Below the pieces are notes generated by a model. That model was not told where the DNA came from. It searched no databases and was given only the letters and a program-made list of their open reading frames with translations. From the NCBI GenBank assembly GCA_009869945.1, contig WIXG01000006.1, positions 62,001-126,000 of the forward strand: a DNA stretch of 64,000 bases, read 5' to 3'. A program made the position numbers and the translations under genes. The DNA comes from Mesaphorura yosii (taxonomy: Eukaryota; Arthropoda; Collembola; Poduromorpha; Tullbergiidae). Shown piece after piece: positions 25,501 through 35,483 of the stretch; the first letter of the stretch is position 1, and each line of letters opens with the position of its first letter.

Positions 25501-26101
25501 CATCATAAGAACTTCCTTCTCGTTCAGGTGAGACTTGGATGACATTCGTTGATTAAGTAGGTTCAGGAGAGTTGATCGGTAGTATGGCATAAGTAGCAGG
25601 GCCTCGGTCACATTGTTGCCGAGCGGAGTGACCATGAAATCGATGCAAGGAAGTAGATTCGGATGCGAGAGCGTCGTCTGCGCGAAAGTAAATCAAATGG
25701 AAATGTCGTCCTAATAGCTTGTCGCGCGTGAAGCGACTTACCATGATTTGGATTTCTCTCGTCACCACATTCAGGTCCACTTCGTTGTTCACGACGACTC
25801 GTTTCAGCGCGTACTTGACGCTGTTTGCTTTGGCCAAGTACACAATTCCGAAGCCACCCTCCGCGATAGTTTCCTCTACGCTGATATTGCTGACTTTCTT
25901 CAGACTAATCGTTTTGCCCAGGACGTTTGACTGTGCGGAGCTCCCGCTGCTGCTGCTCGAGTTGGTGCCACCCGGGGCAGAACCGCCATGCCCATGACCA
26001 CTGCCGCCAATGCCCCCGTTGTTGCTCAGTGGAGAGGAGCCTTGCAACTGGACGCTATTGCTGGCGGCTGACGTTTCGATTCTATTCAGAAGCTTCTTCA
26101 T
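22593..26101 (-). CDS. Numb-associated kinase (AAK1/BIKE/GAK family)
   Basis: NAK-family Ser/Thr kinases phosphorylate adaptor subunits such as AP2M1 and tune clathrin-mediated endocytosis. Minus-strand exons: 26101-25742, 25677-25126, 25063-24534, 24461-24250, 22921-22593. Frame closes at 660 residues. A Gly/Ser-rich leader (about 1-60) precedes the kinase domain. The Gly loop is EGGFGIVYLA, the lysine is ALKR (Lys100), the catalytic loop is HRDIKIEN (199-206), DFG is at 243-245 and is followed by SATAK, and the activation segment reads KYTTLAYRAPEMVDLY, a family hallmark. A Ser/Ala/Gly insert lies between HRD and DFG. The tail has NPFEE, DDPFENAPF and LFGAAPFSNPF, motifs used to bind endocytic adaptors. 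AAK1 versus BIKE (BMP2K) orthology is not decidable here. If the 24250 donor is not used, the frame ends at 24221. Confidence 0.92.
23390..23891. mobile_element. Non-autonomous hAT-type MITE (502 bp)
   Basis: Near-identical 17-base terminal inverted repeats begin CAGAGCTGG at both ends: the left reads CAGAGCTGGACAAGATC, and the right in reverse complement reads CAGAGCTGGGCAAGATC, one mismatch. The perfect 8-base duplication GAGATAAG flanks the element at 23382-23389 and 23892-23899. An 8-bp duplication with CAG-starting termini is the signature of hAT transposons. The inside carries many scattered AAGATAC / GTATCTT words near both ends, like subterminal transposase-binding repeats, and no transposase frame. 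It sits in the last intron of the NAK-family kinase, between the exons at 24250 and 22921. Confidence 0.85.
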
Positions 26102-28965
26102 CGTGGCCCGGCTACCGCAGTCACTCGTGAGAAGCGTCTATTTGTAATTTCTCCCCACTTTCGCGTGCTGAATTACTGATACGCGGAGCAGCCAATTCAA
26201 GGCGAGAACGGAGAATCCGAGTTACGTAGTTTCAATTGCCGTGCAGACAGGTGGGTTAAGCACACAGGCGTATCATGAATCATGATATCGTATCACCACT
26301 GCCACCATCACATTACGCAGGTCATGCGCTTCAGTGTGAGACGAGTCACCAGAACCAGAAACTCAATCACTATCTATAAATACCCGAGAATGGAGAGGCT
26401 TGTCCACTTACTCTGAATCAGATGCGCTTGTGGCTAATTGTCAGGCCCATGGGCACGATGCAGCGGTGGGCGAAGAGTGGAGATTGTCCAGCACCGTACA
26501 AAATATTATTTTGACCCTCACAGACTCATTGCATTAAAATATTCTAGACAAAAATTTACAGGCTTATTGCAGGAATGAAAGAATGACAAATATCACACAC
26601 ACTTGCTAACTATAACAATTAAGGAAATGAAATACTGATGAGGAACAATTTGCGAGATGAGCCCAGGGCCGATATTTGGGGAATAAATGTGCGATAAAAT
26701 TGCACTGACTTATTGATTGCTGTTTACTTCGTTATGCCTAAGTATGGTTCATGATTGCGATTGAAGTACGACAGTAAAAAGTAGGTGTTAAATCAGAATT
26801 TTCAAATTGTACATGTTCTCATGTACGTGTATGGCAATCCGTGTAATGTTCTACTTCACTGCCTGACTGCCTGTCTGAAAGGGAGGATTCTCACAGAGTG
26901 AATGAATTCTACCGTGTTCTTGCAGCAAAAGCAGTGCTCGAGTGACCAAAACTTTCTTTTCCATTTGCTTTCGCACGATAACCAAGCAAGCATAAGTGCA
27001 ACAGCAAATACAAACCGAAGTGGATTGTGATTGAGTCAAACGTACCTTGAGCGCGTCAGTCAATTTGCGAATAGGAAATTTCCAAGACTCATTTGATGGC
27101 AAATGGCATCGCGAAAAGCGAACGGTCGTTTTATGGTTTTATTCCACGACTTTGCACGCTCACTGGGCAATAAAATATCTTCTCAGTTCATTGCATTGGG
27201 ATCGAAGCGGGTATTCAATACGCAATCGTGTTTTCGTACTCGTATTGGATGTTGGACAATAAATTGCAGAAACCTCAGCAGACATGGATGATGGTCTCGA
27301 TTCACTCCCCATTTAATTCCTGCGTTCTGCGCTGCATTGTAATTACATAATTGTGCTCTGTTCGTGTTGCGGAATCCATTGTAATTCAATTCGTGTGTTT
27401 CCAATTCTGGCATGTCATATGTCATGTCTGCAATTTGCTATTACTTGATTTGGTTTCAATGTGCACAAGTTGTTATGTAGCATGCAAATTTGAAAATGCT
27501 TAGTATTTTTTCTTGATTCATGAGACCCTGATTTCATTTTATTATCATGCCAAATGCGATATCAAATGGTAGCACTCATCGTTTGGGTTGACTCATCCTC
27601 AATCGCACTGCTCTTTTATTTCATACACTTGGCTCGTTTGTATTGGATTACGATCACGGGTCGTTGGCGAATGGCTTGACGGATAGCGTCAGAGCGTTTA
27701 ATAAATCCCCATTTGAATTTTATGGCTGATGCGGTGCTGCTTCTTTTATTTTATGAACACTCACGTTTTAATGGTTCGCTTGTCTTCACCGCTTCACTCA
27801 AGGTTTACTTCTGAGGGCTTTCGAAACTACATGTGCATTGTTTTTGTCCATGGCACAGTTTACAGCTACTTTTCGTAAACAACCTCTTATCGCAGGAAAT
27901 GTTCCCCATTCAGATTGAATAGAAGTTCTTGCACCTGCGCATGGTTCCACAAAATGGGACAATTGATAATTGCTAAGGACAGACAATGCAGATATGACAC
28001 CAGGAATTTGTGGCCGAATAACTTAGAAAGTATCGCAAATGGAAAATCTGCCGTATCCCTTATACTTTGATGGATTTAGTGCGAACACGCGCGGTGAAAC
28101 GCTGCGGGTTTATAGTATTATTGATTTCTGCTAAATTTTATGGTCAGACCTGGAATGGGAATAAACATTCGAGACAGGGCGGATCGCGAGCCAACGATAT
28201 GAAGTAATACTAAATATACGCCAAGATGGAATTTCAGAAATGTTAAAGGTCGACGCGACGTTGAAGATGCCAAGAATTGTTTTGTACCAGAAAAATACGA
28301 TTGAATTTGGTGTGTGCAGAGGATCCACATTAATGCAGCTGCAAATTAACATTCTAACGCGCTTAATTATGATTAGCAAAAAGGCACAGCCGCTGCACAT
28401 TTTGTTGGAATGGAACAAAGTCTGCCAGTGCCAGTTGTTTAATGGCTCAACTGGTAGAGTTCTCTTCATCCAACGTTGCGCGAGAGTATGGCAAAGGTCT
28501 CAACATTTCTATGGTTCTCAGTTGCTAGGTAAAACAGGAAGATCATTCGCTGCAACTGCACTGCAGCCCGTCTGATCGCGTAATTGAACAATGTAGTGTG
28601 AGAATTCTTCTGCCATGCAGAAGTTTGTGTTTGGGTGAGTGGTCACTCTAATTCGAAAATTAAAATTCGAGTTATTCAACTGAAATGAATAAAATGGATT
28701 TACTCGCGTGACATTTCTGCTTGGGCCCACTTTATTGAAAGACATATTGACGCAATTGTTGGTGCTACCGTAGTATAAGTAACTTGCATTTGGGGAGTTT
28801 TTTGGAGCAGGAGTGGAACTACTTTAAGAATCAGAATCATAACAAAGGGTGAGTCACAATCACAATGAACATTTCAGGGACCAGGAAGCCCTCAATTGAT
28901 GACAGATTTTTATAACTCCTTTACGTGGCAGATCACTGAGATAACGCAGTGCTCAAGTCGCATGC
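26102..28965. other. Divergent intergenic region, NAK kinase / STUB1
   Basis: About 2.9 kb between two divergent genes. It should contain both promoters and the 5' untranslated regions. Around 26271-26287 is a perfect palindrome with a one-base centre (TATCATGA-A-TCATGATA). No coding exon or RNA gene was recognised. Confidence 0.55.
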
Positions 28966-30130
28966 ATGATGTCGGGGAAGAGGTCAGTCCCGAGTCCAGG
29001 AACTGAGTCACTTGGCCTTACAGAAGACGGCCATAAAACGCTGGGCAACCGATACTTTGGACTCTACAATTTTGAGAAGGCGATTCAGTGTTACACGTGC
29101 GCCATAGCCAAGAATCAGACGAACCCAGTTTACTACGCCAATCGAGCAATCGCGGCATTTCGGTACATTTCTCAAACACGGCCCTTTGCATTGTATTGTT
29201 GATTTTCTAATTTTTAATTTACAGACTATCACGCTTCAATGATTGTATGGCTGACTGTCGCGCCGCCTTGGAGCTGGACCTGAACAACGTGAAGGCGCAT
29301 TTCTTTTTGGGCCAGGCGCTCTGTGAAACTGGTTCAATCGAGGATGGGCTTTATCATTTACAGCGGACGGTGGATTTGATCAGAGAGCAAAGGTACAACA
29401 ACAAAGCAATAAAATTTAGCTATTGTTCTGCACGTGCTGCACATTTAATGATGAATGACCTCCAGACTGAGTTATGGCGATGACGCTGCAAGCGTTGTTC
29501 GGAAATGGCGGAAGCGTAAAATGTCCCTCCAGGAAGAAAAGCGTCTGGCGGAGGAATCGAGACTTCAGACGTACTTGACGCGTCTTGTCCGTGAGGATTC
29601 GCAGCGCAAAGTAAGCGATGAACATGTATTGCAATGTTGAATTGTTGACTGACTCCTACGTTGTCCAATGGCTTGTAGGTTGATGAGTTGAATAAGGACT
29701 TCAAGAATGATGAAAATGCAAAGGAATACATGGAAGGAGTTGAAAACATCAACCGTCAAACTGAATCGGTTCTAAGTCAGTTGAATCAGTTAATCATTTC
29801 GGCAGACGAAAAACGTCGCGTAAGTAAATTCTGAGTTCTGTGTTTCTGAATTCCTCATTGATGTGATTTCTTTCCATTTCTGTACAGAAGCGCGAAGTGC
29901 CTGACTATCTCTGTGGTAAAATCTCATTCGTCCTTTTACGCGATCCTGTTATAACTCCGTCGGGAATCACCTACGAGAGGAAGGACATCGAAGATCATTT
30001 ACTTAAACTTGGACATTTCGATCCGGTCACTCGGGTTCAGCTCACGGCCGATCAACTGATTCCAAACTACTCGATGAAGGAAGTTGTGAACGCGTTTTTG
30101 GCTGAGAATGAGTGGGCCCAGGACATGTAG
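28966..30130 (+). CDS. STUB1: STUB1/CHIP, TPR and U-box ubiquitin ligase
   Basis: CHIP binds the C-terminal EEVD tails of Hsp70/Hsp90 and ubiquitinates their clients. Exons: 28966-29162, 29225-29392, 29466-29610, 29679-29819, 29888-30130, giving 297 residues against about 303 in human. Three TPR repeats occupy roughly residues 20-125 ([28 protein letters not shown]). The carboxylate-clamp Lys and Asn residues in these three segments are kept. A charged coiled-coil-like linker follows, then a C-terminal U-box ([20 protein letters not shown], then [14 protein letters not shown] and GHFDPVTR). The start uses two adjacent ATG codons at 28966 and 28969; either could serve. Orthology is very secure. 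Confidence 0.96.
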
Positions 30131-30646
30131 CACGTGTATACAAGTTGCGAATACAATCAACGGGTTGGAAAGTATTACTAGCGTAATAGTATCTTTATCA
30201 GGCTCGGATATAAGCGAGAGTATAGAGTTGTATTTTAAAGATTTACGAAATCAAAAATCAGAAATATTCAGAACAATCAAAACTAGTATATACTGGATAG
30301 ACTCGAATCATGAATCACGACCTGGATGCAATTTGCACGACATCGAACTAATTCGCTTGGCGTACGTGTAGTGTCACGTAGCATGTATCATGTTCACTTT
30401 GGCTTTACTTAATTTTTACAATATGATCGACTCAGGTTTATAATCGGGTAGTAATGCGGTTCAGCCCAGCAGGAGTTTTGAGGATTGAATCAACACTAGC
30501 CAAGTGCATTTAGACAATTTTGTTACCATTAAAATTCTGTACGTAACCATTGCGTAAGTTACTTTAGGATTTACACGATTGAAACTAACTTCAGTTTACT
30601 CTGAGAATTTTTCGTTGCGCATGCGTTTGAATTGTATTATTTGCGA

Positions 30647-30652
30647 AATAAA
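30647..30652 (+). terminator. Poly(A) signal, probably STUB1
   Basis: AATAAA about 520 bases after the STUB1 stop codon. Confidence 0.45.
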
Positions 30653-30924
30653 GCAATTAATCGTTTATCGAAACGGCGTCTACGGCCCAGGAGTCTACTT
30701 TCAGCTTGAAAAGATATGACTGTAGTTGTACAGTTCTATACATGATATTGCTTTCAATTAGGGCGAAGGGCAGGGACAAGCCTTTTGTATTATTAAAAGC
30801 CCTTATTACAAGTAAAACCCTCGTTAGATAAGTTAATTAGCTTATCACAGTGACAGTTGCTTTGACCTAAAGCAATGAATGAAGTCGCATTTACTTTGAA
30901 CTTGTATTCGCAGACCTACATTAC

Positions 30925-30965
30925 ATGTGGGTCTACGGTTCTGGCTCTGTAGAACAGACCCACAT
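30925..30965. repeat. Short inverted repeat (hairpin) with overlapping direct repeat
   Basis: The arms ATGTGGGTCT (30925-30934) and AGACCCACAT (30956-30965) are perfectly complementary over 10 bases, and inner GTTC/GAAC can add four pairs. A 16-base direct repeat with one mismatch (CAGACCTACATTACAT at 30911, CAGACCCACATTACAT at 30955) overlaps it. Function unknown. Confidence 0.6.
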
Positions 30966-31396
30966 TACATAAGCATCAGCTTGAATGTATTTGCACTTGA
31001 AAAATACGTACAACTTTGCTGTCAGTGCAGTTTTAGCGTTATGCTCTTCTCTACTGAAAATTGCCATTGATTCTGGTAGGCTGTTTCATCTGTTGGCCAG
31101 ACGACTTTTTGAAGACAAGTGAAAGCAATGTGATTCGCCTGACAGTATAGTCTGTGCCGTTGTGTCTGCAAGAGGCTCACGCTCGAATTCTTGGTCGAGA
31201 AATTCTGACGTCTCTTGGATCAATCAATCGCGAAATTCTCACGTTTACACACATCAAATAAAATAATTCTACTTCGTACGGAATAAATTTTGTTCGGTCT
31301 CAAAATTCAACGTTGCATTTATTCTACCCCGCTGCTATTATTTACTGGAGAAAGATCTGAGAAAAAATTCCTTTAATTAGGAATTTAGTTGAAAGC

Positions 31397-33235
31397 ATGC
31401 ACTCGAAGTAAGTGAAAGCACTTGAAGTAGTGCACTTTATTATGGCGTCATTAACAAAGTTTATTGTATGCCCTTTTATTTTATTTCGCAGAGAATTTGA
31501 AGAGGAATATGAAATTCTCAAGTCGATATACTCGGAAATCGAGATGGGAGAGGCGAAAACAGCGTATTACACGAATATTTTGCTAAGGCACACTAAGCTT
31601 CTATGCACAGGGCATACGCGCTTAAAGGCATGTCCGTATTTCAGGAATGACGAGGCAATTGTCTCCATCGTGTTGTACCCGTCAACGTGCGATGATGACG
31701 AGACTCGTTACGTGACGCTGTGTCTAGAGTTCAATATTCCAGCCTCCTATCCCAGTCAACCGCCGACAATTTTGTTCAAGAACCCTCGAGGGCTGTCTGA
31801 AACAAAACTCACAGATCTCCACTCTACACTGATGAAGAAATGCTTGGAGGACTTTGTGGACACGCCAATGCTGTTTCAAATTATTGATTCCGTGCAGGAG
31901 TTTCTAACAACAAACAACTTGCCCGCTTCAGACTGCCCAATTTGCCTAAACTCGTTTCACCCGTCGGATGTGTTTTATCGCTCCAAATGCTTTCACTACT
32001 TTCATTCACAATGTCTGGGCAAATTTCTTCATAACATTGTCAGAAACAACAACACCATTGAAGACGCAACAATCAACGCACTATCGGACTCTAAAATTAT
32101 GGTTAGGCTTAAATTTGTGACTCGTATTAGATTGTTGGAGCATTTCAAGTCCTAACTGTATTTACTATGATTTTAGGCACCTCAATTTCAGTGTCCCGTA
32201 TGCAGGGAGGAGTTGGATCAAAGCACCATTGACATTGACAAGTTCTTGGACTCTCCACCGCCGTTTGGTGAAACCGAGGATGATGAGCAGTGCGAGCAAG
32301 CAGAGACCGGGAGGGGATTGGCCAAAGTATCTGCCGGGTGGCTCGAACATCGAGAGAACATGAGGTCACTTTACGAGAAACAAGAAAAACAGGGAGGAAT
32401 CATCGACTTAAATCAACAGCTTGGCAAATTGCTGGTCATCTCAACACCGACTTCCTTGCCTGGTGAGCCGGAGTCAGTGGAGTCAGGCGAGTCGAGTGGG
32501 AGTCCAGATTCTGGCACCGGAACTGCGAGCTCAGGGACTAAAGTCTCCCCCAGTTCTCCCGACTCCAGTCAAACTTCATCCACCAGTTCCGGACGGCCAC
32601 CAACCAAATGGTACGAAGGCTCGAAGGCTTCAGCCACTCCCGGTGCCGGTGGGAAAGGTCATTATTATAATCAGCACCGGACCCACAACTTCCGACATGC
32701 TAGTCACCGGCCTCAGGATAGCGTGAACCTTTACAAATCTCATCGTTCAGCAGCAGGGCCAAACGCGAGCGCGCCGGCAGCCACTGTCGCAAAAGGTTCC
32801 ATGGGTGCAAAATGCACAAACGACACTGTGATAATTAAAAGCAAGCCAGCAGAGCCAAACAGCAAGCAGTCCCAGGCGGGACTGGGCCATCCATGTAATT
32901 CTGTACTCAATGGTGACGCGAGGCCAACCCAGCGTGCTAATCAAGGATCTGTCAAAACCGCCAGTGAGGCGAGGTTGCATGGCTCACAGCCACAGCACAA
33001 ACACGATCAGCGGAGGAATATACCTGGTGAAGGGGCCGCTGCTGTGGCTGCACGTGGAAGCGTTCAGACTGAACAAGTCTCGCACAATGATCACAAAGAC
33101 GGAGTCCGGACCCGAAACTTCAGGCATCATTCCCATCCACGAGGGCACCAGAATTATCACAACCACCACAGTCGTGGATACGGAGGAGCAAGAAAACACG
33201 AAAACGCTCGACAGAATTTCGCAGAGGACCAATGA
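31397..33235 (+). CDS. RNF25: RING ubiquitin ligase RNF25 (AO7), RWD domain
   Basis: RNF25 is an E3 ligase with an RWD domain and a RING finger. Three exons: an 11-base start exon 31397-31407 (MHS plus two bases), 31492-32101, and 32177-33235, together 559 residues. The RWD domain covers about 1-150 (EFEEEYEILKSIYSEIE, then ASYPSQPPTILFKNPRGLSE). The RING starts CPICLNSF, has the CFHYFHSQC His/Cys cluster, and ends QCPVCREEL. The last intron interrupts the RING just before that second half. A segment with GGIIDLNQQL matches the GGIIDLE stretch of vertebrate RNF25. The long tail is low-complexity: Ser/Pro/Gly-rich, ending in a His/Arg-rich run (FRHHSHPRGHQNYHNHHS). The start codon is chosen because its two leftover bases restore a lysine codon at the junction. 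Confidence 0.92.
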
Positions 33236-34109
33236 CGCTTGTATTTTAGTCTCCACATCTCGTGTCTGGTGGGATCTTGATCCCAGGGACGAGTATAGAT
33301 CGCATTAAGCCATTCATATTGTATTGTGTAGCGGCAATTTAATGCTGCTCTTTTGTACGGACATACTGCTCTCTATTGTACTTTTTAGCGCGGTGTGCGA
33401 GAAGTAAAATATGTACAAGTTAAGATTCCATGCATGCCGCATGGTGCGATAGGTTTTATATAGCACACATCTATTGTTGGTGTGGACAACGCATGCTTTT
33501 CCTAATTTGAAAAGGACGCCGCTGTGTAGGTCAGCGTCCTCGAGCACGAGGGAAGGATTGAGGCTCGCCATTTTTCGAGATGTTTCCTATTGTTTACACT
33601 GTGATAGGTTTTCGAGCATACGAGTCGAGTCAAGTTTAGTTTAATTTTCGCTGATTCTTTGCTAAACGAAAGTAAGTACACAATTTGATAGAAATTAGTC
33701 ATTAATTAATAATTCTCAGATCACTTCTTCATTTTACATAGATAAGTTATTATTTATGTAAGGTGCCAATTAGTAAAGTACTTTGATACTACCTTAGGCC
33801 TTATACAGTAATGCACCAAGTTAAGAATACAGTTAACAGTTCAATTCAGTGCAGTAGTTCAAGGTATTCTTACAAATCTTGTCAGTTTTTAATTCCAACA
33901 CGAGCAGGAAAATAAATATCAACATTCAAGTCATCATCAACCCTTCAGTTGGTGATCGAAGGCATTAATAGCTCGATTGAGTTTGATTTGGGAGTTGAAG
34001 AATTTATTTTTCAAGTATCTGAAGAGATTGGCGAGTCAACCATCACACTTAACACCTAATCACTCTCATTACTTTCTCAGTATTAAGTATTAACCACTTA
34101 CATAGATCG
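33236..34109. other. Spacer between RNF25 and the next gene
   Basis: RNF25 3' untranslated sequence and the promoter region of the gene at 34110. No coding exon recognised. Confidence 0.5.
33911..33916 (+). terminator. Poly(A) signal, probably RNF25
   Basis: AATAAA about 680 bases after the RNF25 stop codon and about 200 bases before the next start codon. Confidence 0.4.
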
Positions 34110-35225
34110 ATGCCACATGGGAAGTGTAAGAAGAAGTTCGACATTTTAGCCAAAGCCCCCAAAACTTCAACAACAAAGAGTGGTAAGGCTCCCGCACCTG
34201 CCAGAGTCAATCCATAATCAACTCGAGGTTATCCACTAACAAAGTCTGTTGTGTTGTGCTATTCTTTTCAATCAGTGTACGTGAAGAAACCCAAGCAACC
34301 TAACTTGGAGAATGATGGAATCTGTTTGGAATTTGACCTGTCACTTCTATCCCATCATACTAGGTAACAAATCATTTCATCTTGTAGAACTGCGATTCAT
34401 TTGGGAGTATTATGTTGTCGAATGTAACGTTCAGTGCTTACGTTCTACTCGATTATTTGACCTTTCTTCACTCAGAAAATTTTAATTCTTCTGTTTGTTT
34501 CCTATGAAAAATGATATTTAACCGTCAACAAATCGTTGACTCTTGTCTTGAACCGATCCCATTGATCCATAAAGTACGGTGTGGGCAACGCTGCATGCCA
34601 TCTCATCTTATAAAGGATTTATTTACTATGATTCGAGAATGTTCTCTACCCCTTGACTGTGACGGTTTCTAGAAAGTTCTATTTTGAATCTAGATCGAGA
34701 TTGAGTAAGGCGTGGCCAGAATACGAGGTACCAGGTACCCTTAGGAATTATCTCCCTCTAAGAAGAACGAAGAGGCAAGATCAGAAACGAGTACCCGTAA
34801 AAGCTGAAGTAAAAGCAGAAAGCATAGACCTCATTGATCTCGTCGAGAGTGAAGAAGAACAAGAAGTAGACGAGACAACTCGACTCTCTGAAAAGGATGA
34901 GGAATCCGACTCCGATGTCAGCTCGCGCAATTTCTTGAACTTCACCCCTCCCAGTAAACAAACACCAATTCGCGGAAGGTCTAAGTCCGTTAAGGCTTCC
35001 CGACTTAAGGCACCTGAAAGAAAAATTTCACAACGTAAGCTGAAAGTTAAGAACTTCAGATCTAAATTTATGAATCCTGTTGAGCCTCAACCCAGTACGT
35101 CATCAGCAGCAGTGGCAGCGCCGGCGTCCCAAAACCAGCGTTTCAATCTAAGCCGAATACTTCCACTTCCTGCAAATTTGCAGGCTCAGAGATCTAAATC
35201 TACAAATCCTCCTCCTGTGTTGTGA
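34110..35225 (+). CDS. Unrecognised basic/acidic protein with SUMO-type motifs
   Basis: I do not recognise this protein. Three exons with clean GT-AG junctions, 34110-34182, 34276-34363 and 34673-35225, close to one frame of 237 residues, which makes a real gene likely. The N-terminus is Lys-rich (MPHGKCKKKFDILAKAPK). A hydrophobic/aromatic segment follows (FDLSLLSHHTRKFYFESRSR, then LSKAWPEYEV). Next are two back-to-back VKAE tetrapeptides (residues 96-103), each a SUMO-conjugation consensus, followed at once by IDLIDLVESEEE (105-116), which fits a SUMO-interacting motif. The rest is Arg/Lys-rich and Ser-rich with several S/T-P sites (NFTPPSKQTPIRGRSKS). Composition suggests a nuclear, chromatin-associated, phosphorylated protein; that is inference. 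It sits 260 bases upstream of NLE1 on the same strand. Confidence 0.7.
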
Positions 35226-35483
35226 GGATTGAGCAGGAAATTTCCGACAAACTTTGTTAAATAGTGAATGCTTTTTATGACTCGTTTCCCGCGAATGTTA
35301 AAATAGACTCGTGCTGAGTTTCTTCAATCTGTGTAGATTTTTTGCGACCGTGAACTCTTCATACTCTTTCGTTCCTGGTTCAGACTCGCTAGTTTAAGTG
35401 ATCGTGATAAAATCATAAGTTCAGTGCTTTTCTTCGTCAATCGTCCAGCTTCAAGTTACAACTCGACCAGTCCCTTTCTGAAG

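Larger units (their letters stand above)
30131..31396. other. Spacer between STUB1 and RNF25
   Basis: STUB1 3' untranslated region followed by the RNF25 promoter region. It contains a hairpin-forming repeat at 30925-30965. No coding exon recognised. Confidence 0.55.

Noticed and set aside
12664-33235. KLHL18, STUB1 and RNF25 as a functional ubiquitin gene cluster
   Set aside because: The genes are on the same strand but separated by unrelated genes with their own promoters; nothing in the sequence supports co-regulation.
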